A stretch of 64,000 nucleotides of DNA. Origin: Cymodocea nodosa. Its lineage: Eukaryota > Streptophyta > Magnoliopsida > Alismatales > Cymodoceaceae. Under the pieces are notes generated by a model, which was not told the DNA's origin, did not search any database, and worked only from the letters and a program-made list of their open reading frames with translations. Shown in pieces: positions 26,077 to 37,013 of this stretch. The stretch is taken from contig CM072336.1 of assembly GCA_036874045.1 (NCBI GenBank), positions 1,942,001-2,006,000 of the forward strand, written 5' to 3'. The translations under genes were made by a program, and so were the position numbers. Within the stretch, counting starts at the first letter, position 1. The number at the start of each line of letters is the position of its first letter.

Positions 26077-29000
26077 TGGCTTAAATGGTGGAACTGAAGG
26101 TCCAGACTGCTGCTCCTCAGGAACAGGTCTTTCAGTAGTTGGTTCCTCCCGTTCTTCAGTTGTCTCTTCATTTGCTCCCGGATCACCCGTTTAGCTTGTC
26201 TACAGATTCGTCTTTTGAACCAGAGTCGGGACTTACACTAGATTAATTCTAGGGCAACTTCATTACTTGGCATTATTTGTAATTAAATTGATTAGATATA
26301 GTAAATGGACCCATAAAATCTATTCCCCACACATCAAAGATTTCAACCTCAACAATAGGATTAAGAGGCATCATATTCCTCTTTGATATTCTTCCTATTT
26401 GTTGACATCTTAAACAACTTAAGCAATATTTATGAGCATCTTTGAATAGTGTTGGCCAATAAAACCCACATTGCAGAATTTTTGCAACAGTTTTCCTTGA
26501 ACCAAAATGTCCTCCACATGCTTGGTCATGACAGAAAGACAATATGCTTGAATATTCAGTTTCTGGAACACACCTCCTTAAAACCAGATCAGGACATTTC
26601 TTAAATAAGTAAGGGTCTTCCCAATAGTAATATTTTACTCTTGAGAAAAACAATTTCTTATCCTGTCTATTCCAATCCTTAGGTGTTAAACCAGTAACTA
26701 AGTAATTAACTATGTCTGCATACCAAGGCATTGTGTTGATGGTCATTAATTGTTCATCAGGAAAATTATCCTTAATTTCAATATTTGATTTTTCTATTTG
26801 TAATCTTGATAAATGATCTGCTACTACATTCTCACAACCTTTTTTATCTTTAATTTCTAGATCGAATTCTTGCAATAATAATATCCATCGGATCAATCTA
26901 GGTTTAGTTTCTTTTTTCTTTATTAGATGTTTTAGAGCTGAATGATCTGTGTATACTATTACTTTAGCTCCAATCAAATATGATCTAAACTTTTCTAAAG
27001 CAAACACAACAGCTAATAATTCTTTTTTAGTAGTTGTGTAATTAACTTGAGCATCATTTAAGGTTTTGCTTGCATAATAAATCAGTCTAGGAGATTTTTC
27101 TATTTTCTGTCCTAACACTGCTCCTACAGCAAAATCAGAAGCATCGCACATTAATTCAAATGGATGGTTCCAATTAGGTGCTTGAAATATAGGAGTTGAA
27201 ATTAAGCTAGTTTTAAGTTTGAAAAATGCTTCCTTGTAATTTTTATCAAAGTTAAATGGAACATCTTTTAATAGATTAGTTAAAGGTCTAGCTATCTTAC
27301 TAAAGTCTTTAATAAATCTTCTATAAAAACCAGCATGTCCTAGAAATGATCTAATATCTTTTACTGATTTAGGTTCTGGTAGATTAGAAATTACTTCTAT
27401 TTTAGCTTTATCTACTTCCAACCCTTTTTTAGAAACAACATGCCTTAAGACTATTCCTTGTTTAACCATGAAGTGACATTTTTCCCAATTTAAAACCAGA
27501 TTTTTTTCCACACAGCGTTTTAATATTTGGTCTAAATTGCTTAAACACACTTCATATGAGTTGCCATATACAGTAAAATCATCCATAAATATTTCTAAAA
27601 ATTCATCAATCATTCCAATAAATATGCCCTACACACACCTTTGAAAGGTAGCTGGTGCATTGCATAATCCGAATGGCATTCTTTTAAAAGCATAAGTTCC
27701 ATTAGGACAGGTGAAAGTTGTTTTCTCTTGATCCTCTAATGCTACTGGAATTTGATTATACCCTGAATACCTATCTAGGAAACAAAAATATTCTTGCCCT
27801 GCTAATCTTTCCAGCATTTGATCTATAAAAGGTAAGGGAAAATGATCTTTCCTAGTCACAACATTCAGCTTTCTATAGTCTATACATACTCTCCAGCCTG
27901 ATTGAATTCTAATAGGTATCAAGTCTTGACTTTCATTCCTAATAACTGTTAATCTTGATTTCTTGGGAACTACATGGATTGGACTAACCCACGAGCTATC
28001 AGAAATCGGATATATTATATCATTATCTAACCATTTAACTATTTCCTTCCTGACTACTTCTTTAAGGTTTGGATTTAATCTCCTCTCAGGAATTCTAACA
28101 GGTTTAGCATTCTCTTCTAAATATATGTGGTGACAGCATAGAGTTGAACTTAACCCTTTTATATCAGTCATAGTCCATCCTATTGCTTCTTTATAACTTT
28201 TTACTACATCTTTTAATTTAGCTATTCGATCCTCTTTCAAATCTGAAGCAATAATGATTGGACAGGTCCGTTTATCTTCCAGAAATATATAGGTTAATTT
28301 AGGAGGTAAATGTTTTAATTCTAAATACTGCCCATCAGAAGCTAGAGCTCCTAATTGAACATCATCATTTTTTAAATTAATTTCTTCCTGATCTCCTTCT
28401 ATATTTATGCTTTCACTTTCTTCTAAAGTTTCAGAATTGATTTGCCTATTTAATTCTTCTTGAATCACATCATCTAACCTATCTCCTTCATCCTCTAAAA
28501 AGTCTATGGTATGTAAGGACATTTCTAACTCCTCAAACCTTTCTGGTTTGAAAATATTTAATTGAGTATCCTCATTACCATATGCTAACTTCATTACTCC
28601 AATTTTACAATTTATAACAGCCCCTGATGTTGCTAAAAATATCCTTCCCAAAATTAAAGATGTATCACTATTTTTATGCTTAATTTGTTAGGAATTCAAA
28701 ATTACAATATCAATAGGATATATAAAATTCTTGATTTTAATTAAGACATCCTCTATTTTTCCTCTAGAGTATCTTATACTTCTATCAGCTAATTGAATAA
28801 CCGTACTAGTAGGAGTTAAGCCTTCTAATCCTAAGGATGCAAATATATCACTTGGCATAACATTTATACCTGCACCTAAGTCTATTAAGGTTCTTTCTAG
28901 AATGGTATTTCCTATGGTGCATAATATAACAAGGATTCCAGGATCAAATAACTTTTTAGGAATTTGTGGCAGAAATAGGGAACTACTTTGCTCAGCTAAA

Positions 29001-30153
29001 AAGACCTTTCTAAGAACTTTTCGCTCTCTTTTCTTAGTACACCAATCCTTCAGAAATTTAACACAAGGTGGCATATTCTGCAATAGATCTAACAAAGGAA
29101 TGTTAACTTGTACTTTTTCAAAAATTTCTCTGATTTTTTCTTGTTTTTCAGGAATTGTTTGTTGTAATCTTTCAGGATAGGGTGCTAAAGATTTTGATTT
29201 CAAAGACTCTTTTTCTTTCAGTTGATTTGTTTGATTATTTTTAACTTCAATTGCAGATTCAGATTGTTCTTCAGTGATTTCTAGATTTTCAGCTATTACA
29301 TTTTCATTATCATTTTGATTTTTACTCTTGTCCGCCTTCATATCATTTTCATTTTGAGTTCTTGGTGGTATATCAGTTCCAGATGTTAATGTTACACATA
29401 CATCTTCCAGATTTTCGTTACTTTCATGATGTTTTTGTATATCACTTTCGTGATTATGATCTTCAATTGTTTTTAGTTTTAAAGTGCATTCTTTAAATTC
29501 TCTTACATTTGTGTTTTCTGTTTGTTGTATATTTTGCAAGTTGTGCAGGTTTATAACATTATAATTTTCATTGTCCTGTTGTAAAACTTGTATTTTCATT
29601 GCATTTTTGTCTAATGCTTTTAATTTTGTTTCCAGATCATCTAATTTCATTGCATTCAATTTTTGATCAATTTTCTTTATGGCTTTTTCAGTTTCGTAAA
29701 TTATATCCTGTTTAGGTTCTGAATATGCCTCCTTATAGTTTAATTTGTTGACTTCTTGTTGTTGACACAAAGTATTCCAGTTTGTCCAGATTTTGCTCTA
29801 TACTATGCTCCAATCTGTCATAGCTATCCCAAACTTCAGTGTCTCTCATCATATTACACATTCTATACTGACCATCAGTTGGGTAAACTATAGGATTCTC
29901 ATACTCGGCTCTATTATATTGAGGATAATTCATTTGTTGTTCATGGGATCTATCAATCTGTAAATGTCTCAATTTTGAACAATCAGAAATGTCGTATCTT
30001 TCAAAATTGCAGAATTCACATATGCTAATTAAGGGTTTCAAAAATCTTTGAGCATAAGCATATGCCATATTCTCAATTATAGAAGAAAACACACAACTCT
30101 GACTATTAAAATGAAACAGCTCTAACAGTTGCTTATATCTATTCAATTCAATT

Positions 30154-30170
30154 CTCCGGCAACGGCGCAA
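30154..30170 (-). other. tRNA-Asp-type primer-binding site of the Athila element
   Basis: The plus strand here matches the 3' end of plant tRNA-Asp (CCCCGGCAACGGCGCCA) at about 15 of 17 positions. This is the primer used by Athila/Tat gypsy elements. It fixes the element orientation (minus) and places the 5' LTR to its right. Confidence 0.75.
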
Positions 30171-30450
30171 TAAAACTTATTTGTGTTTTCCCAACACTAC
30201 ACTAGAAAAACTTGGATTTGTTACTTCTATTTTTACTTAGTTAATTTATCTTTATGCCTATTCTTTATTTTAGAAGTAAACAAACAACCTTTAATACAAT
30301 TTAGATATTAATTCCAATTTGTACTTTAACTACAAGTGCACAGTGTCTATTGTATCAGTGTGCAAGTACAGGTTGATCCCACAGGGAATTGCTGACAAAT
30401 TTAAGAAATGTTTGATTGTGAACAATTCAAATTTATATTCAATAAGCACT

Positions 30451-30542
30451 CCGTTGAGTTACAGTTAACTCAACGGACTAAGTTCATTGAGTTATGGCTA
30501 ACTCAACGGACTATCCTCGTGGACTTAAGTTAACTCCACGAG
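30451..30542. repeat. Three consecutive short hairpins in the Athila LTR candidate
   Basis: Perfect inverted repeats occur back to back: 30451-30460 with 30467-30476 (CCGTTGAGTT), 30487-30494 with 30499-30506 (TTGAGTTA), and 30516-30523 with 30535-30542 (CTCGTGGA). The loops are 4-11 bases. The second partly repeats the first, which suggests local duplication followed by drift. Confidence 0.75.
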
Positions 30543-32036
30543 TCTGTCTCTTCTTTATAATACTGCTATTTACAGAGGAATTCGGCCAACCATTGGGCGA
30601 TTCCACAAATTGTAAATAACATCAATTAAGCTTTTTAATGCTAGTTAACATTGGATTTATCATTATGCAATACTAACATTCACATGATTCAAACAGTAAC
30701 CATTAAAATCTTTAAGTTGTTTTGTACGAACCAATTTCAGTAAACTGTAAAATTAAAACTAACATACAACAATCATAAAACTGATACAGATAACATTAAT
30801 CACGATACAACACAAACAATACAATACTCAAATACAACATACAAACAAAGATAAATTGTTTTTGGTATTTTTGTTTTGATGTGAACATGGAAATGGGCGA
30901 AAGGTGAAATGTAAAGTAATTTCACTTGACAGTAAATACTTCCAACACTACTTGCAACACGATTACACCATTGAAAATTGAACCACTTACAATTCTGTCT
31001 CCTCTACTTATAGAATCGCGAGTCCAGAATTGCAAGATGATCTCCTCTTCAGCATACAGGCATCAACCCGAAGCCAAGGCTAAAAACTTTACGATCTCCT
31101 GAAATATGAGTCGAAGCTTGGTGAAAATGTCTTCCCTTCCCGTGACGCGATCACTCCTCACAGTGGTTGTCAGGCACTATGTATGGCTCGGAATCAACCC
31201 GACATCAGGCAAGTATCCTCACAGACCTCCGATGATTAGTGATTATGGTGGTGATACGATGGTTGGTGTGATACTTCGGAGAATCATCGATACTGTCTGC
31301 AGAAAGCTTGGTGCTCCTCCTCTGTATACACTGGTCGTCCATCGATCACACTCTTTCTTTTATATTTCTTCAGTGGTAACTGCTTCTACTTAAATGATCG
31401 GTTGGATTTCCTTCCTTCAGATCAACGGCGATGATTTCTTTCTCCCTACGTGATTGAATTCCTGCGTGATACGTGCGAACGTGGTTTTTCCTTCCAATTG
31501 TCTGTTCCTGCAACTGCTACAGTGGCATATTAGAAAATATATAGTCTGTGGTGTTACAGATAATTCAACAGACTTCCTTCGTTGATTTAACTATAAAACA
31601 CGTGCAAAAATAACAATTTAAGTTTATAACGCTAACCTAACGCGTTGCCTTAGTGTATTTTCATATAACTCAACGCATGCAGTTATACTAACTTAACGAG
31701 TTATAACATAAGTAAATCTACCAGCTCTCAACACGTGTCAGCAACAGTTTAAACATAAAATAACATTTCGGAGAGTTACAGGTATAACTATCCGATGCTC
31801 AGATGCATTTTCAGATATTTAAGAATTTCACAGCCTGCAATTTACCGACAGTTTATAAATGTTCTAAATTAACATTAATTCCTCAAAATTAAGCAGATTC
31901 TTCAATTAAAGCATATAACAGTGCAATTATAACATAATGGCTTAATTCTCATATGATAAGCTAAATATTATGTAATTAACCATCATTTAACCATTAATAA
32001 TATGCACTTTTTCATTCTAAACAACACCGCAGACGA

Positions 32037-32470
32037 GGATGCAGAAGGAGATGATGCCACGGGGTAACGATATGTGAGGAGATGACGTTGCAAGTGAGGA
32101 TGTGGAAGGAGACGATGTCGCGGGGTGAGGATGTGCGAGGAGACAATGCTGCAGGTGAGGATGCAGAAGGAGACGATGTCGTGGGGCGAGGATGTGCGAC
32201 AAGATGACACCGCAGGCGACAATGCGAAAGAAGACGATGCTGCAAGTGAATATACAGAAGGAGACGATGTTGTAGGTGAGAATGCACGAGGAGGCAATGC
32301 TGTAGGGTGAAGATGTGCAAGGAGATGATGTTGTAGGGATGCGCGAGAAGGGGACGACACTGCAAGGCAAAAATGTGTGAGAAGGGGACGACGCTGCAGG
32401 GTGAGGATGCACGAGGATGCGTGAGGAGATGACGTCGTGGCAGGATGAGGATGTGTGAGGGCAGGACGCG
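32037..32470 (+). repeat. 30-bp GC-rich minisatellite
   Basis: Units of about 30 bp with the core GAGGATGnnnnAGGAGACGATG recur about 14 times. Between 32037 and 32216 the array is phased at exactly 60 bp (two 30-bp subunits). It is strongly GC-rich in AT-rich surroundings. Because 30 is divisible by 3, several frames stay open on both strands; these are repeat artefacts, not genes. It lies between the Athila fossil and ADH copy B, next to a tail (32480-32650) rich in TTTTCCGTCA-like words. Confidence 0.85.
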
Positions 32471-32653
32471 AATGAGAGGTTTCCGTCGTTATCACCTCGG
32501 GTGTGGTCGGAAAATGACGGAAACCCAGTATACAATAGATGCCACTTTCAACGGAAAATGAAGAAAAAAATTTTAGATGCACAAATACTTGGAAAACGAT
32601 GAAAAATTTTCCGTCAATTTCTTTTCTGATGTTTTCCATCATTTTCCACCTTG
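32471..32653. other. Spacer with repeated TTTTCCGTCA/TGACGGAAA words, unidentified
   Basis: Several short related motifs (TTTCCGTC, TGACGGAAA, TTTTCCATCATTTTCC) occur in both orientations. This looks like the subterminal region of a DNA transposon, but no terminal inverted repeat or target duplication could be identified. It abuts the left border of ADH duplication copy B. Confidence 0.35.
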
Positions 32654-35600
32654 TAAGGTAGTATCGGTCTTCCATTTCTTGTAACGATCTTCCCGATCTT
32701 TTTGTCATAGATCTTTATCCATTTTCGTAAATTTGTTTATTATTTTAAGTAATTCTTATATAAAGTGGCATGGCTAGAGATTTTAATTTGCTTGGGATTC
32801 AATGAATGGTTAGCCTTGAGAAACATCTGGTCGAGTAGGTAAACTTGAAAATAATTTTGAGGCCGTTTAAATAAAAAAAGGCTTGAACATGGATTACTAA
32901 GATTAAAGAATTTCTTTCTACTTTTGATTTTTTCATTAGTATGTATTTGCAGAGGTGTGAGTTATATCATATATAATATTACAACATGGTATCTCTTAAT
33001 AGATTAACAATAAAAGTTGCTATTATATGTTGTTGAATTTAACAAAGTCGTCATTGAGGCGCCTTCTTGGATTGGATCATGGGAGTGGAAAATTACGTAC
33101 ACAGGTTCCTTTTACAAGTACAAACAAATTTTATGCAATAGTTTTTGTGAAAAATGATGAGATTGTACATATTATTTGTAAGAGTTTACATGGTTTTCTT
33201 TAATTATTGGATTGAAGATAAGATTTCGTTTGTTAGTAATTTATTTAAATTTAATATTATTCAAATATACTTTTTAACGGATGCGAATAGGGTTTCGAAA
33301 TTGTGATAACGATGGTGATGTTGTACTATGTGTACAATCTTGATTATATATTAATTTAAATATCTTATAATTTTATTCAAACATAATCTAATATTTGAAT
33401 CTTGATTTGAGTGTTTGACTAGTTGAATTTATTATTATAAGAATTTAGTAAAAATAACTTTGTAATAATCTTGAATCGTTTGTATATGATCTTTCATTGT
33501 CGTAGCGCAAAGTCATCGCATCGGCGAATTGACTCAATAGGCTTCCATTCAGTACGAGTTTAGCTTGATTATAAACGAAAAAAACGTATGTATAATTTTA
33601 AACTCATTTAAATAGACAAGTTCAATTTAATCTCATGCAAAAAATTGCAAAGAATACATAATAATCGGCAGTGGAGTCGTCGGATTTGTTTTCATCGACG
33701 AATATCAGTACCAGATTGAGACTGTTGTTACCTTATATTTTCAATATATTGCTTGGAACGGTTCCAGGATATAACATAAGGTTATTTTGTATTACTGGAT
33801 TTCAATTGTACGCTTGTTTTTAAATCTGGGGTCACACTTCGAACAAAGATGACCTAATTTACGTAAAAGAAGCTGTCTTGATACATAATTAAGACAGGAT
33901 TTAAAACCCATAGACGGCATAATTTTGCAGCATTCTTCAAATTAATACATTGTTTAAAAGAAGACTCCACCTCCAACATCGGCCCACGTATCTTTGTTAC
34001 TGTCGATCGCTTGTGCTCCAGCTTCTTAATTTTTCCACTCATCTATCGAGCCAGATGATGCACCTGAGGCTTTTCCCCTGGATGAGCAAATCGAAAGCTT
34101 TATTTATCTCCTGGAACCCAACCTCGTGCGTTATGAAATCATCTAAATGAATCTCCTGAACAAAGCACAAACGGAATGATGGGAAATTAGTACGTAAGCC
34201 TTTTGGGTCAGCTATATATGAATTAACTTATTTGTCACTGCCAATAAATTTGCAACAACAGTGATTCCATTCCATTGTATTTATCGTACGCGTTGATACT
34301 TATCTCGTTTTTTGGATCTGATCGAATTTTGGGCAGAGACTGATAAGAAAAGGAAAATGTCAAAGAAGAAGCACCTCATCAAGGTAACGCTTTGCAAGGA
34401 CTGGGAGGTCTTTTTGAGGCTTAATTCCGCCAAACAAAGAGCCAACAATGCTCTTGCCTAGAAGTATCGTAGCACCGTTAACAGTTAAAGGTGCACCATT
34501 CAATTCCACTCCTAAGACGATGGTTTTTCCCCAGCCCTGCATGAAAGAGGAGCTTCAGAATATTGCAATGCTGACTGATATCATCTTCGTATCGCGATAC
34601 ATAATTTGTAATACCAAGACGAGTATCAAATTTGCGTATCTCCATTTACATGACCACTCGTATGGAGTGCTCACAAACAGTGGGGTGGGGAGTCCTTTGT
34701 ATAGTTTAAATAAAGCAGAAGAGTTTAGGATGCAGCGAGAAGACCCACCTCTCGAGCACTGTCAAGGGCATCAGTCATTACGGACGATAAACCAACGCAC
34801 TCAAAGCAATAATCCGCACCTCCACCCGTCATTTGGTTTATCACCTTTGAGGAAAGAAAGGCAACAATTTTGCAGATGTTAGTTAATCGGTTGCTAATAC
34901 GTGTTTATGGCAACTGATCCAAGGCCACGGTTTGATTCAAAACCTGACTGACGGCTTGGTCTCCGATAGCTCTTGGGTTAACAAAATCAGTGAGACCAAA
35001 CTTTCTTCCTGCGAAAGAAACATTTATAGAAGCGTCAGGTTTGCCCAGACAACACACTCATCATCATTTTATTGTAAGTACGTTCAAATTTTTTCACATC
35101 TTTAGAATGAAGTGCACCGATATTTTGAACGATGGATAGCTGAGGAAAGACAGTATAGAACACCAAACCTATTTCAAACTTGTCAGGATTCAGGTCCACC
35201 CCAATTATCTTCGAGGCTCCCTGTAGTCTTGCTCCTTCAACAACCTTCATTGAAGATAAAATATGAGACGCAGGTGAGCAACATGCACTTGGATCCTATA
35301 GTTTAAACACCACTCACGTTGTGTACTTCATGAAATGTTATCATTCCCGGGTTCCAAACTTGTTTATACCGGTGGAAAGTCTTATTTCGAAATAAGAAGG
35401 TATACGGAAGGCAGTTATTTTGCTTTCCTTGAATTTCACCGGGAAAATAATATTATTTCAGATTCTGGAGCCCACAGTTGCTGAAGAAGATGAAATTCTT
35501 ACCGCGAGGCCCACCGTTCCGAGCCCGAACACGGCGACGGTCGAGCCTTCCTCCACTTTCGCCACCTTGATAGCGGCCCCGATCCCTGAAAAGGATGTAG

Positions 35601-37013
35601 AAAAGAAGACTTTAAAAAAAAAAAAAAAAAAACCTTTGGAGTCGCGAGCGGCAGAATCGAAGTGCAGCCTTCTCACCGGTGGCCACGCCGCAGCTGAGGA
35701 GGCAGGCCTTCTCCGGTGGGATCGTCGGGTCGATCTTGACGACTTGTGCCGCGTCGACCACCGTGTACTCCGTGAAGCTGGAAACAGATAGGAAATTGTA
35801 GATTTTCTGGCCGTACGCATCCGTGAACCGCCCCTCATCGGGTACGAATTTGAACCCGGTTCTGCAGATGTTGCTCTTGTCGGATCTGCAGTCACTGCAG
35901 GCTCCACACTGGCCCAAGAAGGTCGGAAGCACCGTGTCGCCGACGGCCATCTTCGTTACGCCTTCTCCGACGCTCTCCACCACCCTGGTTCGCCGTCACG
36001 ACCATCAGACTATATGTGTCTTCTATCGATTTTGGAGTGGAGGAGGTGATTGGAGCTTACCCGACAGATTCGTGACCAAAGATACAGGGGAAGAATCCAG
36101 GGAAGCTCTGGCGGTCGGAGAAATCGAAGTTAGAAGATTTTTTTTGAAACTGATATGGTAAGACCGGTAGCTCAAAGTCGCAAGGACTTGTAGCAAATCG
36201 TAGTGAGACCTCATCGCGGAAATTTGAAGGTGTAGGATCCGTCGACGTGTTTCAGGAATTGTGGTAGAGATCGGAAGAGAAAATCGAAGGTGAAGGTGAT
36301 TAATGCGAGAACTGTTATGGTTCACTACCTTCATTTTCCAGAAGGTGAGATCGGTGTGGCAGAGAGAGGTGCATATAATCTTGATCCTGACCTGGAAGGC
36401 CAACGGAACAGGGACCAATACTTCCTCTATCACCAGTGGCATCTCTGGTCCTCTGCAAACGGCGGCTGCATTTCCCAGGCGACGACAATTGATGAAGACG
36501 GCCCATGTGCAAGGAAAAGTTCCGATCAAACACCATGGACGGAAGCGACGAGAGGAAGGAGAATTCACCATGGGAACGACGTACCTCTGCATCTGATGGG
36601 TCTCCCCGCGGTCACCCACTTGAAGCCCTTCCCCATGTTTCGGTCGCTTGTTCCCGGCTAGCGGCGAGGAGATCTTCCCACTTCCCTTGCTGCGGCGGAA
36701 AGAGCAGGATCATAAGAGGAGATCTTATGAGGCCAACCTTTCCATTTCATTTCATCTCTCCACCTACCACGATAAAGAAAAAAATGACCATCTGACTTGT
36801 CGCTCTCCATTTTTTTTATCATTTTACGGCATATTTTCCAAGGATTCCGATAGAAGAAGTGGAGTAATGGTTTCGTGGTGAGACTGCCGTCTACGGTCCC
36901 CCTGGACGGGTTTACGGACTCCGGTGAGTAACGTGGCTAATGGATTTTATTTTTTGATTATTATAATGGCTCTGAAGCTGTACTTGGCAGATGCCCCCCT
37001 TCCTCTCCACCAA
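32654..37013. repeat. Segmental duplication, copy B (contains an ADH-like gene)
   Basis: Direct repeat of 18119-22469. Near-identity covers the region downstream of ADH, all exons and most introns. The segment upstream of the start codon (about 36640-36900) is clearly more diverged, with substitutions and indels. The right-hand limit is where both copies share a word like CACCAAA and then differ. Confidence 0.93.
34039..36636 (-). CDS. Alcohol dehydrogenase-like protein, zinc MDR family (copy B)
   Basis: Ten exons with the same structure as copy A: 36636-36585, 36465-36329, 36107-36061, 35984-35677, 35585-35503, 35244-35169, 35008-34944, 34844-34749, 34536-34375 and 34155-34039. They give 380 codons plus stop, all in phase. 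All zinc ligands and the NAD motif are kept. By eye it differs from copy A at about 12 residues: D6K, S7W, V34L, S41F, N58T, L59F, A67G, S71C, M102L, K194E, I319V and L334V. Most lie in the N-terminal third. Position 59 restores the Phe usual in the TFWKMK segment of this family. The gene appears usable. Whether both copies are expressed cannot be told, and their upstream regions have diverged. Confidence 0.9.

Larger units (their letters stand above)
24670..31980 (-). mobile_element. Ty3/gypsy retrotransposon fossil, Athila-type
   Basis: On the minus strand the parts lie in the gypsy order: a primer-binding site at 30154-30170, a Gag-like zone (about 29000-30170), aspartic protease-like (about 28690-28950), reverse transcriptase (about 27500-28200, with DYRKLN, MPFGLCNAPATFQ and FMDDF), RNase H (about 26800-27200) and integrase (from about 26270). 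An accessory ORF lies at 24670-26076. The reverse transcriptase wording (WVSPIHVVPKK, RKDHFPLPFIDQMLERLAG) is typical of the Athila clade. The 5' LTR candidate is the sequence to the right of the primer site, roughly 30175-31980; its outer end is uncertain. I recognised no matching 3' LTR, so the age cannot be estimated. The copy is broken, with roughly half a dozen breaks. Confidence 0.8.

Noticed and set aside
30192-30212. CACTACACTAGAAAAA as a CACTA transposon terminus
   Set aside because: No matching inverted end or 3-bp target duplication was found, and the position next to the tRNA-Asp primer site is explained by the Athila element.
31983-32708. Minus-strand 241-codon frame as a Ser/His-rich protein gene
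   Set aside because: It is produced by the 30-bp minisatellite, whose unit length is a multiple of three; parallel frames in other phases show the same low-complexity pattern.
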